From assembly GCA_028386065.3 (NCBI GenBank), contig JAKUCV010003357.1, forward strand, positions 38,255 through 102,254: DNA of 64,000 nucleotides. Direction: 5' to 3'. Of this stretch, positions 31,801 to 44,700 are shown in pieces. The position numbers and the translations under genes were made by a program. The DNA comes from Turnera subulata. Its lineage: Eukaryota > Streptophyta > Magnoliopsida > Malpighiales > Passifloraceae. The notes beneath the pieces are model-generated. The model did no database searches, was not told where the DNA came from, and saw only the letters and a program-made list of their open reading frames with translations. Position 1 is the stretch's first letter, and each line of letters opens with the position of its first letter.

Positions 31801-34480
31801 GTGCGCAATTGGTGCGCTATTGGGGCGCCACTGGTACGCTGTTGGTGCGATTTTTAAGTTTTAAGCTGAAATTTTGATTTTTGAGTTTTGTGCTGAAATT
31901 TTGTACACACACGAATAAAATTCAAATCCTACTACCTGAAAAATTTCAGAATTTTCTGAGATGTGGAAGTCCAGCTTTTTATTTTTGGAACAATTAAAAT
32001 CCCGTAAATCGGGAAAAATGGAAAAGGACCTTAGATGTGCTCAAAATGTCCGGGGAAGGCATCCAAAAATCCTTATAAATCATCCCCATATTTGTGGAAT
32101 CATTTTAGGTAGCATTTGACCTGGTGGATTCGGAGATTGCTAATTGGTGCGCCATTGGTGAGGCGCCATTGGTGCGCTATTAGTGTGATTTTTGAGTTTT
32201 GAGTTGAAATTTCGATTTTTGAGTTTTGAGCTTAAACTTTGTACACACACGAATAAAAATCCAGTTCTACTACCTGCAAAATTTCCGATTTTTTTAAGAT
32301 GTGGAAGTCCGACTTTTTATTTTTGGAACAATTAAAATCCCATAAATCGGGAAAAAAGGAAAAACACTTCAGAGGACCTCAAAATGTCCGAGGAAGGCAT
32401 CCAAAAATCATTATAAGTCATCCCCATAATTGTGGAATCATCTTAGGTAGCATTTGACAAGGTGGATTTGGAGATTGCTCATTGGTGCGTCAATGGTGCG
32501 CTACTGATGCGATTTTTGAGTTTTGAGCTGAAATTTTGATTTTTGAGTTTTGAGCCGAAATTTTTTACGCACACTAATAAAAATCCAGTCAACTACCTGC
32601 AATATTTCAGATTTTTCTGAGATGTGGAATTCCGACTTTTTAATCTTTGGATCAATTAAAATCATGTCAATCGGGAAAAATGGGAAAGCACCTCAAATGA
32701 CCTCAAAATATCCGAGGAAGGCATCCAAAAATCGTTATAAATCATCCCCATATTAGTGGAATCATCTTAGGTAGAATTTGACATGGTGGATTTGGAGATT
32801 GCTCATTGGGGCGCCATTGGTGCGCTATTGGTGCAACTTTTGAGTTTTGAGCTGAAATTTTGATTTTTGAGCTTAAATTTTGTACACACATGAATAAAAA
32901 TCCTGTCCTAATACCTGAAAATTTTAGAATTTTCTGAGATGTGAAAGTCCAACTTTTTATGTTTGGAACAATTAAATCCCCGTAAATCGAGAAAAATGGA
33001 AAAGCACCATATATGAGCTCAAAATGTCCGGGGAAGGCATCTAAAAATCCTTATAAATCATCCCCATATTTGTGGAATCATCTTACGTAGCATTTTACAT
33101 GGTGGATTTGGAGATTTCTCTTATGCATTGGTTCACTGGGCCAATGGTGCGCTATTGGGGCGCCACTGGTGCGCGATCGGTGTGCCAATGGTGCGATTTT
33201 TGAGTTTTGAGATGAAATTTTCTACACACACCAATAAAACTCCAATCCAACTACCTGCATAATTTCAGATTTTTCTGAGTTGTGGAAGTCCGGCTTTTTA
33301 TTTTTGGAAAAATTAAAATCCCGTAAATTGGAAAAATTGGAAAAGCACCTCAGAAGAGTTCAAAATGTCCGGGGAAGGCATCGAAAAATCCTTATAAATC
33401 ATCCCCATATTTGTGGAATCATCATAGGTAGCATTTTACATGGGGGAATTGGAGATTTCTCTTATGCATTGGTTCACTGGGCCATTGGTGCGCTGTATGG
33501 GCGCCATTGGCGCGCTATTGGGACGCCATTGGTGCGATTTTTGAGTTTTGAGCTGAAATTTTTATTTTTGAGTTTTGAGCTGAAATTTTGTACCCACATG
33601 AATAATAATCCAGTCCCACTACCTGCAAAATATCAGATTTTTCTGAGATGTGGAAGTCCGTGTTTTTATTTTTGGAACAATTAAAATCCCGTAAATCGGG
33701 AAAAATGGAAAAGCACCCTAGATGAGCTCAAAATGTCCGGGAAAGGCATCCAAAAATCCTTATAAATCATTCCCATATTTTTGGAATCATCTTAGGTAGC
33801 ATTTGACTTGGTGGATTTGGAGATTGCTCATTGGTGCGCCATTGGTTTGTATTGGTGCGATTTTTGTGTTTTGAGCTGAAATTTTGATTTTTGAGTTTTG
33901 AGTTGAAATTTTGATTATAGAGTTTTGAGCTGAAATTTGGTACACACACGAATAAAAAATCAGTCCTACTACCAGTAAAATTTCAGATTTTGCTGAGATG
34001 TGGACGTCCAACTTTCTATATTTGGAACAATTAAAATAACGTAAATCAGGAAAATTGGAAAAGCAGCTTAGATGAGCTCAAAATGTACGGGGAAGGCATC
34101 CAAGAATCCTTATAAATCATCCCCATATTTTTGGAATCGTCTCAGGTTGCATTTGACATGATGGATTTGGAGAATGCTCATTGATGCGCCATTGGTGCGC
34201 TATTGGTGCGATTTTAGAGTTTTGAGCTGAAATTTTGATTTTTGAGTTTTGAAAATAAATTTCATACACACATGAATAAAATTCCAGTCCTACTACCCGC
34301 AAAATTTCAGAGTTTTCTGAGAGGTGGAAGTCCGATTTTTTATTTTTGGAACAATTAAAATCCCGTAAATCGGGAAAAATGGAAATGCACCTCAGATGAC
34401 CTCAAAATGTCCGAGGAAGGCATCCACAAATCCTTATAAATCATCCCCATATTTGTGGAATCATCTTAGGTAGCATTTGA
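25851..34480. repeat. Satellite higher-order block B
   Basis: About 8.6 kb following block A head-to-tail, with the same monomer order but lacking the 1.84 kb and 669 bp duplications. It contains truncated or recombined monomers, for example 27230-27260 (minisatellite missing, joined to CAGTTTTGAGC) and 27689 (CTACCTGG joined directly to CTATTGGTCCGC). Near its end the sequence returns to the start of a block-like unit at about 34.5 kb. Confidence 0.6.
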
Positions 34481-35760
34481 CATGGTGGATTTGGAGATTG
34501 CTCTTATGCTTTGGTTCACTGGGCCATTGGGGCGCTATTGGGGCGCCATTGGGGCGATATTGGTCCGCCATTGGTGAGCTATTGGTGCGATTTTTGAGTT
34601 TTGAGCTGACAATTTGTACAAAAAACAATAACAATCCAACCCAACTACCTGCAAAATTTCAGATTTTTCTGGGATGTGGAAGTCCGACTTTTTATTTTTG
34701 GAACAATTAAAATCCCATAAATCGGGAAAAATGGAAAAGCACCTCAGATGACCTCAAAATGTCCGAGGAAGGCATCCAAAAATCCTTATAAATCATCCCC
34801 ATATTTTTGGAATCATCTTAGGTAGCATTTGACATGGTGAATTTGGAGTTTGCTCTTATGCATTGGTTCATTGGGCCATTGGTGCGCTATTGGGGCGCCA
34901 TTGGTGCGCCGTTGACGCGCTATTGGTGCGCCATTGGTGCGAATTTTGAGTTTTGAGCTGAAATTTTGATTTTTCGGTTTTGTGCTTAAATTTTGTACAC
35001 ACACCAATACCAATCCAATCCAACTACCTGCAAAATTTTTGAATTTTTTGTGAAGTGGAAGTCCAACTTTTTATTTTTGGAACATTTAAAATCCCGTAAA
35101 TCGGGAAAAATGGAAAGGCACAACAGATGAGCATAAAATGTCCGGGGAAGGCATCAAAAAAATTCTTATAAATCGTACCCATATTTGTGGAATCATCATA
35201 GGTAGCGTTTGACATGGTGGATTTGCAGATTGCTCTTACGCATTGGTTCACTGGGCATTGGGGCGCCGTTGGTGCGCCATTGGTGTGCTATTGGGGCGCC
35301 ATTGGTGCGCTATTGGGGCGCCATTGGTGTGATTTTTGAGTTTTGAGCTGAAATTTTTAACAGAAACCAATAGAAACCATTACAACTACCTGCAAAATTT
35401 CAGAATTTTCTGAGATGTGGAAGTCCGAACTTTCATTTTCGGAACAATTAAATTCCCATAAATCGGGAAAAATGGAAAAGCACCCCAGACGAGCTCAAAA
35501 TGTCCGGGGAAGGCATCCAAAATTCCTTATAAATCATCCCCACATTTGTGGATTCATCTTATGTAGAATTTGACATGCTGGACTTGGTTTGCCGTTGGTG
35601 CGCTATTGGGGCGCCACTGGTGCGCTATTGGTACTTTTTTTGAGTTTTGAACGGAAATTTTAATTTTTGGGTTTTAAGCTGAAATTTTGTACACACACCA
35701 ATAAAAATCCAATCCAACTACTTGAAAAGTTTAAAAATTTTCTGGGATGTGGAAGTCCGA
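34481..35760. repeat. Partial higher-order copy
   Basis: Three to four monomers repeat the order seen at 16.8-17.95, 28.0-29.3 and 56.1-57.4 kb: the GGTCCGCCATTGGTGAGCTA monomer, the GTGCGAATTTTGAG monomer, the TTTAACAGAAACCAATAGAA monomer, and the TTGAACGGAAATTT monomer. After this the correspondence is lost. Confidence 0.6.
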
Positions 35761-38700
35761 CTTTTTATTTTTGGAACAATTAAAATCCTGTAAAACGGGA
35801 ATATTGGAAAAGCACCTCTGATGTGCTCAAAATGTCAGGGGAAGGCATCCAAAAACCTTTATAAATCATCCCCATATTTGTGGAATCATCTTAGGTAGCA
35901 TTTGACACGATGGATTTGGAGATTGCTTTTACGCATTGGTTCACTGGGCCGTTGGGGCGCTATTGGCACGCTATTGGTGCGCCAATGGTGCGATTTTTGA
36001 GTTTTGAGCTGAAATTTTAATTTTTCAATTTTGAGATAAAATTTTGTACACACAGCAACAAAAATTCAATCCCAGTACTGAAAAGTTTCAGATTTTTTTG
36101 AGATGTGGAAGCCCGATTTTTTATTTTTGGAACAATTAAAATCCAGTAAATCGGAAAAAATGGGAAAGCACCTCTGATGAGCTCAAAATGTTTGGGAAAG
36201 GCATCCAAAAATCCTTATAAATCATCCCCATATTTGTGGAATCATCTTAGATAGCATTTGACATGGTGGAATTGGAGATTGCTCCTATGCATTTGTTCAC
36301 TAGGCCATTGGGGCGCCATTGGTGAGATTTTAGAGTTTTTAGCTGAAATTTTGATTTTTAACTTTTGAGAAATTTTTTACACACTCGAATAAAAATCCAA
36401 TCCAACTACCTGAAAAATATCAGATTCTTCTGGGATGTGGCAGTCCGACTTTCTATTTTTGGAACAATTAAAATCTCGTAAATCGGGAAAAATGGAAAAG
36501 CACCTCAGTTGAGCTCAAAATGTCCCGGGTAGGCATCCAAAAATCCTTATAAATCATCCCCATAGTTGTGGAATCATCTTAGGTAGCATTTGACATGGTG
36601 GATTTTGAGATTGCTCTTATGAATTGGATCATTGGGCCATTGGTGCGCTACTGGGGCGCCATTGGTGCGCCATTGGTGCTATTTTTGAATTTTGAGGTGA
36701 AATTTTGATTTCAGAGTTTTGTGCTGAAATTTTGTACACACACCAATAAAAATTCAATCCAACTACCTTCGAAGTTTCAGAATTTTCTGTGCTTTTCCTT
36801 TTTTTTATTATTGGGGCGCCATTGGTGCGCTATTGGTGCTCTATTGGGGCGCCAATGGTGCGATTTTTAAGTTTTGAGTTGAAATTTTAATTTTTGAGTT
36901 TTGAGCTGAATTGTTTTTACACACACCAATAAGAATCCAATCCAACTACCTGAGAAATTACAGATTTTTCTAAGATGTGGATGTCCGACTTTTTATTTTT
37001 TGAACAATTAAAATCCCGTAAATCGGAAAAAAGGAAAAGCACCTCAGGTGAGCTCAAAATGTCCGGGGAAGGCATCCAAAAATCCTTATAAATCATCCCC
37101 ATATTTTTGGAATCATCTTAGGTAGCATTTGACATGGTGGATTTGGAGATTGCTCTTATGCAATGGTTCACTAGGCCATTGGTGCGATTTTTGAGTTTTG
37201 AGCTGAAATTTTGATTTCTGAGTTGTGTGCTGAAATTTTTTACCCACACCAATAAAAATCCAATCCTACTACCTGCATAATTTCAGATTTTTCTGAGAAG
37301 TAGAAGTCTGACTTTTTATTTTTTGGAACAATTAAAATTCCGTAAATCGGGAGAAATGGAAAAGCACCTCAGATGAGCTCAAAATGTCCGGGGAAGGCAT
37401 CCAACAATCCTTATAAATCATCCCCACAGTTGTGGAATGGTCTTAGGTAGCATTTTACATGGTGGATTTGGAGAATGCTCTTATGCATTGGTTCACTTGG
37501 CCAATGGTACGCTATTGGGTAGCCATTGGTGAGCTATTTGTGCGATTTTTGAGTTTTGGGCTGATTTTTTTTTTTTTAAGTTTTGAGCTGAAATTTGTAC
37601 ACAATTCAATAAAAATCCAATCCAACTACCTGAAAAATTTCAAGTTTTTCTGAGATGTGGAAGTCCGACTTTTTATTTTTGGAACAATTAAAATCCCGTG
37701 AATCGAAAAAAATGGTAAAGCACCTCAGATGAGTTCAAAATGTCCGGCATCCAAAAATTCTTATAAATCATCCCCATATTTGTGGAATCATCATTGGTAG
37801 CATTTGACATGGTGGATTTGGAGATTGCTCTTATGCATTGGTTCACTGGGCCATTGGGGCGCCATTGGTGCGATTTTTGAGCTGAAATGTTTTACACAAA
37901 CCAATAAAAACCCATTCCAATTACCTGCAAAATTTCTGATTTTTCTGAGATCTGGAAGTCCGACTTTTCGTTTTTGGAACAATTAAAATCCCGTAAATCG
38001 CAAAAAAATGGAAAAGCACCCTAGATGAGCTCAAAATGTCCGTGAAGGCATCCAAAAATCCTTATAAATTATCCCCATCTTTGTGGTGTCATCTTACGTA
38101 GCATTTTACATAGTGGATTTGGAGATTGCTCTTATGCATTGGTTCACTTGGCCACATTGGTGCGCCATTGATGCGCTTCTGGGGCGCTATTTGTGTGCCC
38201 TTGGTGCGATTTTTGAGTTTTCAGCTGAAATTTTGATTTTTAAGTTTTGAGCTGAACTTTTGTACACACACCAACAATTATACAATCCAAATACCTGCAA
38301 AATTTCAGATATTTCTGAGATGTGGAAGTTCTACTTTTTATTTATGGAACAATTAAATTCCCGTAAATCGGGAAAATTGGAAAAACATATTAGATGAGCT
38401 CAAAATGTCCGGGGAAGGCATCCAAAAATACTTATAAATCGTCCCCATATTTGTGGAATCTTCTTATGTAGCGTTTGACATGGTGGATTTGGAGATTGCT
38501 CTTATGCATTGGTTCACTGGGCCATTGGGGCGCAGTTGGTGCCCTATTGGTGCTCCACTGGTGCGATTTTTGAGTTTTGAGCTGAAATTTTGATTTCCGA
38601 GCTGTGAGCTGAAATTTTGTACCCATACCAATAAAGATCAAATCCAACTACCTGCAAAATTTCAGATTTTTCTGAGATGTGGAAGTCCGACTCTTTATTT

Positions 38701-41700
38701 TTGGAACAATTAAAATCCCGTAAATCGGGAAAAATGGAAAAGCACCTCAGATGAGCTCAAAATGTCCGGGGAAGGCATCAAAAAATCCTTATAAATCACC
38801 CCCAAATTTGTGGAATCGTCTTAGGTACCATTTTACATGGTGGATTTGATGATTGCTCTTATGCATTGGTTCACTCGGCCATTGGTGCGCTATTGGGGCG
38901 CCATTGGTGAGCTATATGTGCAACTTTTGAGTTTTTAACTGAATTTTTTTTTTGGGTTTTGAGCTGAAATTTTGTACACACACCAATATAAATCCAATCC
39001 AAATACCTGCAAAATTTAAGGTTTTTCTGAGATGTGGAAGTCCGACTTTTTATTTTTGGAACAATTAAATTCCCGTGAATCGAAAAAAATAGAAAAGCAC
39101 CTCAGATGAGCTCCAAAGGTCTGGGGAAGGGATTCAAAAGTGTAGGTAGCATTTGACATGGTGGATTTGGAGATTGCTCTTATGCATTGGTTGACTGGGC
39201 CTTTGGGGCCCATTGGTGCGCCATTGGGGCGCCATTGGTGCAATTTTTTAGTTTCGAGCTGAAATTTTGATTTTTGAGTTTTGAGCTCAAATTTTCTACA
39301 CAAACCAATAAAAACCCAATCCAACTGCCTGCAAAATTTCTGAATTTTCTGAGATCTGGAAGTCCGACTTTTCGTTTTTGGAACAATTAAAATCTCGTAA
39401 ATCGGGAAAAAAGGAAAACCACCCCAGATGAGCTCAAAATGTCCGGGGAAGGCATCTAAAAATCCTTATAAGCTATCCCCATATTTTTGGTACCATCTTA
39501 GATAGAATTTGACATGCTGGAATTGGAGATTGCCCTTACGCATTGGTTCACTGGGCCATTGGTGCGCTATTGGGGCGCCACTGGTGCGCCACTGATGCGC
39601 TATTGAGGCGCTATTTGTGCGACAATGGTGAGATTTTTGAGTTTTGTGCTGAAATTTTGATTTTTAAGTTTTGAGCTGAAATTTTGTACACACACCAATA
39701 AAAATCCAATCCAACTACCTGCAAAATTTCTGATTTTTCTGAAATGTGGAAGTCCGACTTTTTATTTTTGGAGCAACTAAAATCCCGCAAATCGGGAAAA
39801 ATGGAAAAGCACCTCAGATGAGCTCAAAATGTCCGGGGAAGGCTTCCAAAAATCCTTATAAATCATCCCCATATTTGTGGAATCATCTTAGATAGCATTT
39901 TGCATGGTGGATTTGGAGATTGCTCTTATGCATTGGTTCACTTGGCCATTGGTGCGCTATTGGGGCGCCATAGGTGCGCCAATGGGGCGCTATTGGTGCA
40001 CCCGTTGGTGAGCTATTGGTGCTACTTTTGCATTTTGAACTGAATTTTATTTTTTTGAGAAATTTTGTCTACACACCAATAAAAATCCATTCCAACTAGT
40101 TGGAAGTCCGACTTTTCGTTTTTTGAACAATTAAAATCCCATAAATCGGAAAAAATAGAAAAGCACCTCAGATGTGCTCAAAATGTCCGGGGAAGGCAAC
40201 CAAAAATCCTTATAAACTATTCCCATATTTTTGGTACCATCTTACGTAGCGTTTGACATGGTGGATTTGGAGATTGCTCTTATGCATTGGTTCACTGGGC
40301 CATTGGTGCGCTATTGGGGCACCATTATTGCGCCATTGATGCGCTATTGGGGCGCTATTTGTGCGCCATTGGTGCGATTTTTGAGTTTTGAGCTGAAATT
40401 TTGATTTTTAAGTTTTGAGCTGAAATTTTGTACACACACCAATAAAACTCCATTCCAAACACCTGAAAAATTTCAGATTTTTCTGAGAAGTGGAAGTTTG
40501 ACTTTTTATTTTTGTAACAATTAAAATCCCGTAAATCGGGAAAAATGGAAAAGCATATTAGATGAGCTCAAAATGTCCAGGGAAGGCATCCAAAAATCCT
40601 TATAAATAGTCCCCATAATTGTGGAATCTTCTTAGGGAGCATTTGACATCGTGGATTTGGAGATGCTCTTATGCATTGGTTCACTGGGAATTGGTGCGCT
40701 ATTGGGGCACCATTGGTGCGTTATTGGTGCGCCAATGGTGCGATTTTTGAGTTTTGAGCTGAAATTTTGATTTCTGAGTTGTGTGCTGAAATTTTATACC
40801 TACACCAATAAAAATCCAATCCAACTACCTGCAAAATTTCTGATTTTTCTGAGATGTGGAAGTCCGATTTTTTATTTTTGGAACATTTAAAATCCCGTAA
40901 ATCGGGAAAAATGGAAAAGCACCTCAGATGACCTCATAATGTCCGGGGAAGGCATCCAAAAATCCTTATAAATCATCCCCATATTTGTGGAATCATCTTA
41001 GGTCGCATTTGACATGGTGGATTTGGAGATCGCTCATTGGTGCGCTATTGGTTCGATTTTTGGGTTTTGAGCTGAAATTTTGATTTTTGAGTTTGGAGCT
41101 GAAATTTTTTACACACAGGAATTAAAATACACTCCAACTACCTGCAAAATTTTAAATTTTTCTCTGAAGTGAAAGACAGACTTCTTATTTTTGGAACAAT
41201 TAAAATCCCCTAAATCAGAAAAAATAGATGTGGAAGTTGGACTCTTTATTTTTGGAACAATTAAAATCCCATAAATCGGCTAAAATGGAAAAGAACCTCA
41301 GATGATCTCAAAATGCCCGAGGAAGGCTTCCAAAAATCCTTATAAATTATCCCCATATTTTTTGAATCATCTTAGGTAGCAATTGACATGTTGGAATTGG
41401 AGATTGCTCATTGGTGCGCCATTTGTTCGCTATTGGTGCGCTATTGATGCGATTTTTGAGTTTTGAGCTGATATTTTGTACACACACGAATAAAATTCCA
41501 GTCCAACTACCTGTAAAATTTTAGAATTTTGTGAGATGTGAAAGTCCGACTTGTTATTTTTGGAACAATTAAAATCCCGTAAATCCGGAAGAATGGAAAA
41601 GCACCTTAGATGGGATCAAAATGTCCGGGGAAGGCATCCAAAAATCTTTATAAATCATCCCCACGTTTGTGGAATCATCTTATGTAGCATTTTACATGGT

Positions 41701-44700
41701 GGATTTCGAGATTGCTCTTATGCGTTTGTTCACTCGGCCATTGGTGCGCTATTGGGGCGCCATTGGTGCGATTTTTGAGTTTTGAGCTTAAATTTTGTAC
41801 ACACACCAATAAAAATCCAAACCAACTACCTGCAAAATTTCAGATTTTTCTGAAATGTGGAAGTCCGACTTTTTATTTTTGGAACAATTAAAATCCCGTA
41901 AATCGGAAAAAATGGAAAAGAACCTCAGATGACCTCAAATTGTCCGAGGAAGGCATCCAAAAATCCTTGTAAATCATCCCCATATTTTTTGAATCATCTT
42001 AGGTCGCATTTGACATGGTGGATTTGGAGATTGCTCATTGGTGCGCCATTGGTGCGCTATTGGTGCGATTTTTGAGTTTAAAGCTGAAATTTTGATTTTT
42101 GAGTACTGAGCTGAAATTTTGTACACACACGAATAAAAATCCAGTCCAACTACCTGTAAAATTTTAGATTTTTCTGAGATGTGGAAGTCCGATTTTTTAT
42201 TTTTAGAACAATTAAAGTCCCGTAAATCGGGAAAAATGGAAAAGCACCTTAGATGGGCTCGAAATGTCCGGGGAAGGCATCCAAAAATTCATATAAATCA
42301 TCCCCATATTTGTGGAATAATCTTAGGTAGCATTTTACACGGTGGATTTGGAGATTACTCTTTTGCATTGGTTCACTGGCCATTGGTGCGCTATTGGGGC
42401 GCCATTGGGGCGATTTTTGAGTTTTGAGCTTAAATTTTGTACACCCTCCAATAAAATTCCAAGCCAACTACCTGAAAAATTTCAGATTTTTATGAGATGT
42501 GGAAGGCCGACTTTTTATTTTTGTAACAATTTAATTACCGTAAATCGGGAAAAATGGAAAAGCACCTCAGATGAGCACAATATGTCCGAGGAAGGCAACC
42601 AAAGCACATCAGATGAGCACAATATGTCCGAGGATTGCAACAAAAAATCCTTATAAATCTTTCCCATATTTGTGGAATCGTCTTAGGTCGCATTTGACAT
42701 GGTGGATTTGGAGATTGCTCATTGGTGCGCCAATGGTACGCTATTGGGGCGCCATAGGCGCGCCATTGGGGCGCTATTGGTGCGATTTTTGATTTTTGTG
42801 CTGAAGTTTCGATTTTTGAGTTTGAAGCTGAAGTTTTGTACACACACGAATAAAAATCCACTCCAACTACCTGCAAAATTTCAGACTTTTTTGAAATGTG
42901 GAAGTCCGATTTTTAATTTTGGAACAATTGATATTCCGTAAATCAGAAAAAATGAAAATTTAAATTTTTGGATTTTGAGCTGAAATTTTGCACACACACC
43001 AATAAAAATTCAATCCAACTACCTGCAAAATTTGTAATTTGTCTGAGATGTGGAAGTTGGACTTTTTATTTTTCGAACAATTAAAATCCCGTAAATCGGG
43101 AAAAAAGGCACATTAGATGGCCTCAGAATGTCCGTGGAAGGCATCCAAAAATCCTTATAAATCATCCCCACATTTTTGGAATCATCTTAGGTAGCATTTG
43201 ACATGGTGGATTTGGAGATTGCTCATTGGTGCCCTGTTGGTGCGCCATTGGTGCGATTTTTGAGTTTTATGCTGAAATTTTGATTTTTGAGTTTTGAGCT
43301 GAAATTTTGTACTCAGCACGAATAAGAATCCAGTCCAACTACCTGCAAAGTTTCAGATTTTTCTGAGAAGTGGAAGTCCGACTTTTTACTTTTTGGAACA
43401 ATTAAAATCCCGTAAATCGGGAAGCATGGAAAAGCACCTCAGATGACCTCAAAATGTCCGAGGAAGGCAACAAAAATTGCTTATAAATTATCCCCATATT
43501 TGGGGAATCATCTTAGGTCGAATTTGACGTGGTGGATTTGGAGAATGGTCATTGGTGCGCCATTGGTGCGATTTTTGAGTTTTGAGCTGAAATTATGATT
43601 TTTGAGTTTTGCGCTGAAATTTTGTACACACACCAAAAAAAACTCCAATCCAACTACCTGCAAACTTTCAGATTTTTCTGAGTCGTGGAAGTCCGAGTAT
43701 TTATTTTTGGAACAATTAAAATCGTGTAAATCGGGAAAAATGGAAAAGCAACTTAAATGAGCTCAAAATGCCCGGGGAAGGCATCCAAAAACCCTTATAA
43801 ATCATCCCCATATTTGTGGAATCATCCTAGGTAGCATTTGACATTGTGGATTTAGATATTGCTCTTATGCAATGGTTCAGTGGGCCATTGGTGCGCTATT
43901 GGGGCGCCAATGGTGCGATTTTTGAGTTTTGAGCTGAAATTTTGATGTTTCAGTTTTGAGCTGAAAATTTGTACACATACAAATAAAAATCCATTCCAAC
44001 TACCTATAAAATTTCAGATTTTTCTGAGAGGTGGAATTCCGACTTTTTTATTTTTGGAACAATTAAAATCCTGTAAATCGGAAAATGGAAAAGCACCTTA
44101 GATCAGCTCAAAATGTCCGGGGAAGGCATCCAAAAATCCATATAAATCATCCCCATATTTTTGGAATCATCCTAGGTAGAATTTGACATGGTGGATTTGG
44201 AGATTGCTCTTATGCATTGGTTCACTGGGCCATTGGTGCGCTATTGGGGCGCCATTGGTGCGCCAGTGATGCGCTATTGGGGCGCTATTGGGGCGCCGTT
44301 GCGATGCCATTGGTGCGAGTTTTGAGTTTTGAGCACAAATTTTGTACACACACCAATAAAAATCCAAGACAACTACCTGAAAAATTTCAGATTTTTTTGA
44401 AGTGTGGAAGTCCGACTTTTTACTTTTGGAACAATTTAAATCCCGTAAATCGGGAAAAATGGAAAAGCACCTCAGATGAGCTCAATATGTCCGAGGAAGG
44501 CTACCAAAAATTTTTTTAAATCATCCCCATATTTTTGGAATCATCTTAGGTCGCATTTGACATGGTGGATTTGGAAATTGCTCATTGGTGCGCCATTGGG
44601 GCGCTATTGGGGCGCCATAGGCGCGCCATTGGTTCACTATTGGTGCGATTTTTGAGTTTTGAGCTGAGATGTTGATTTTTGAGTTTGGGGCTGAAATTTT

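Noticed and set aside
37486..37500. Pol III B-box-like GGTTCACTGGG in long-form monomers
   Set aside because: Only GGTTC matches well. No acceptable A box lies at the right distance, and no terminator or cloverleaf is evident, so there is no support for a tRNA or SINE origin.
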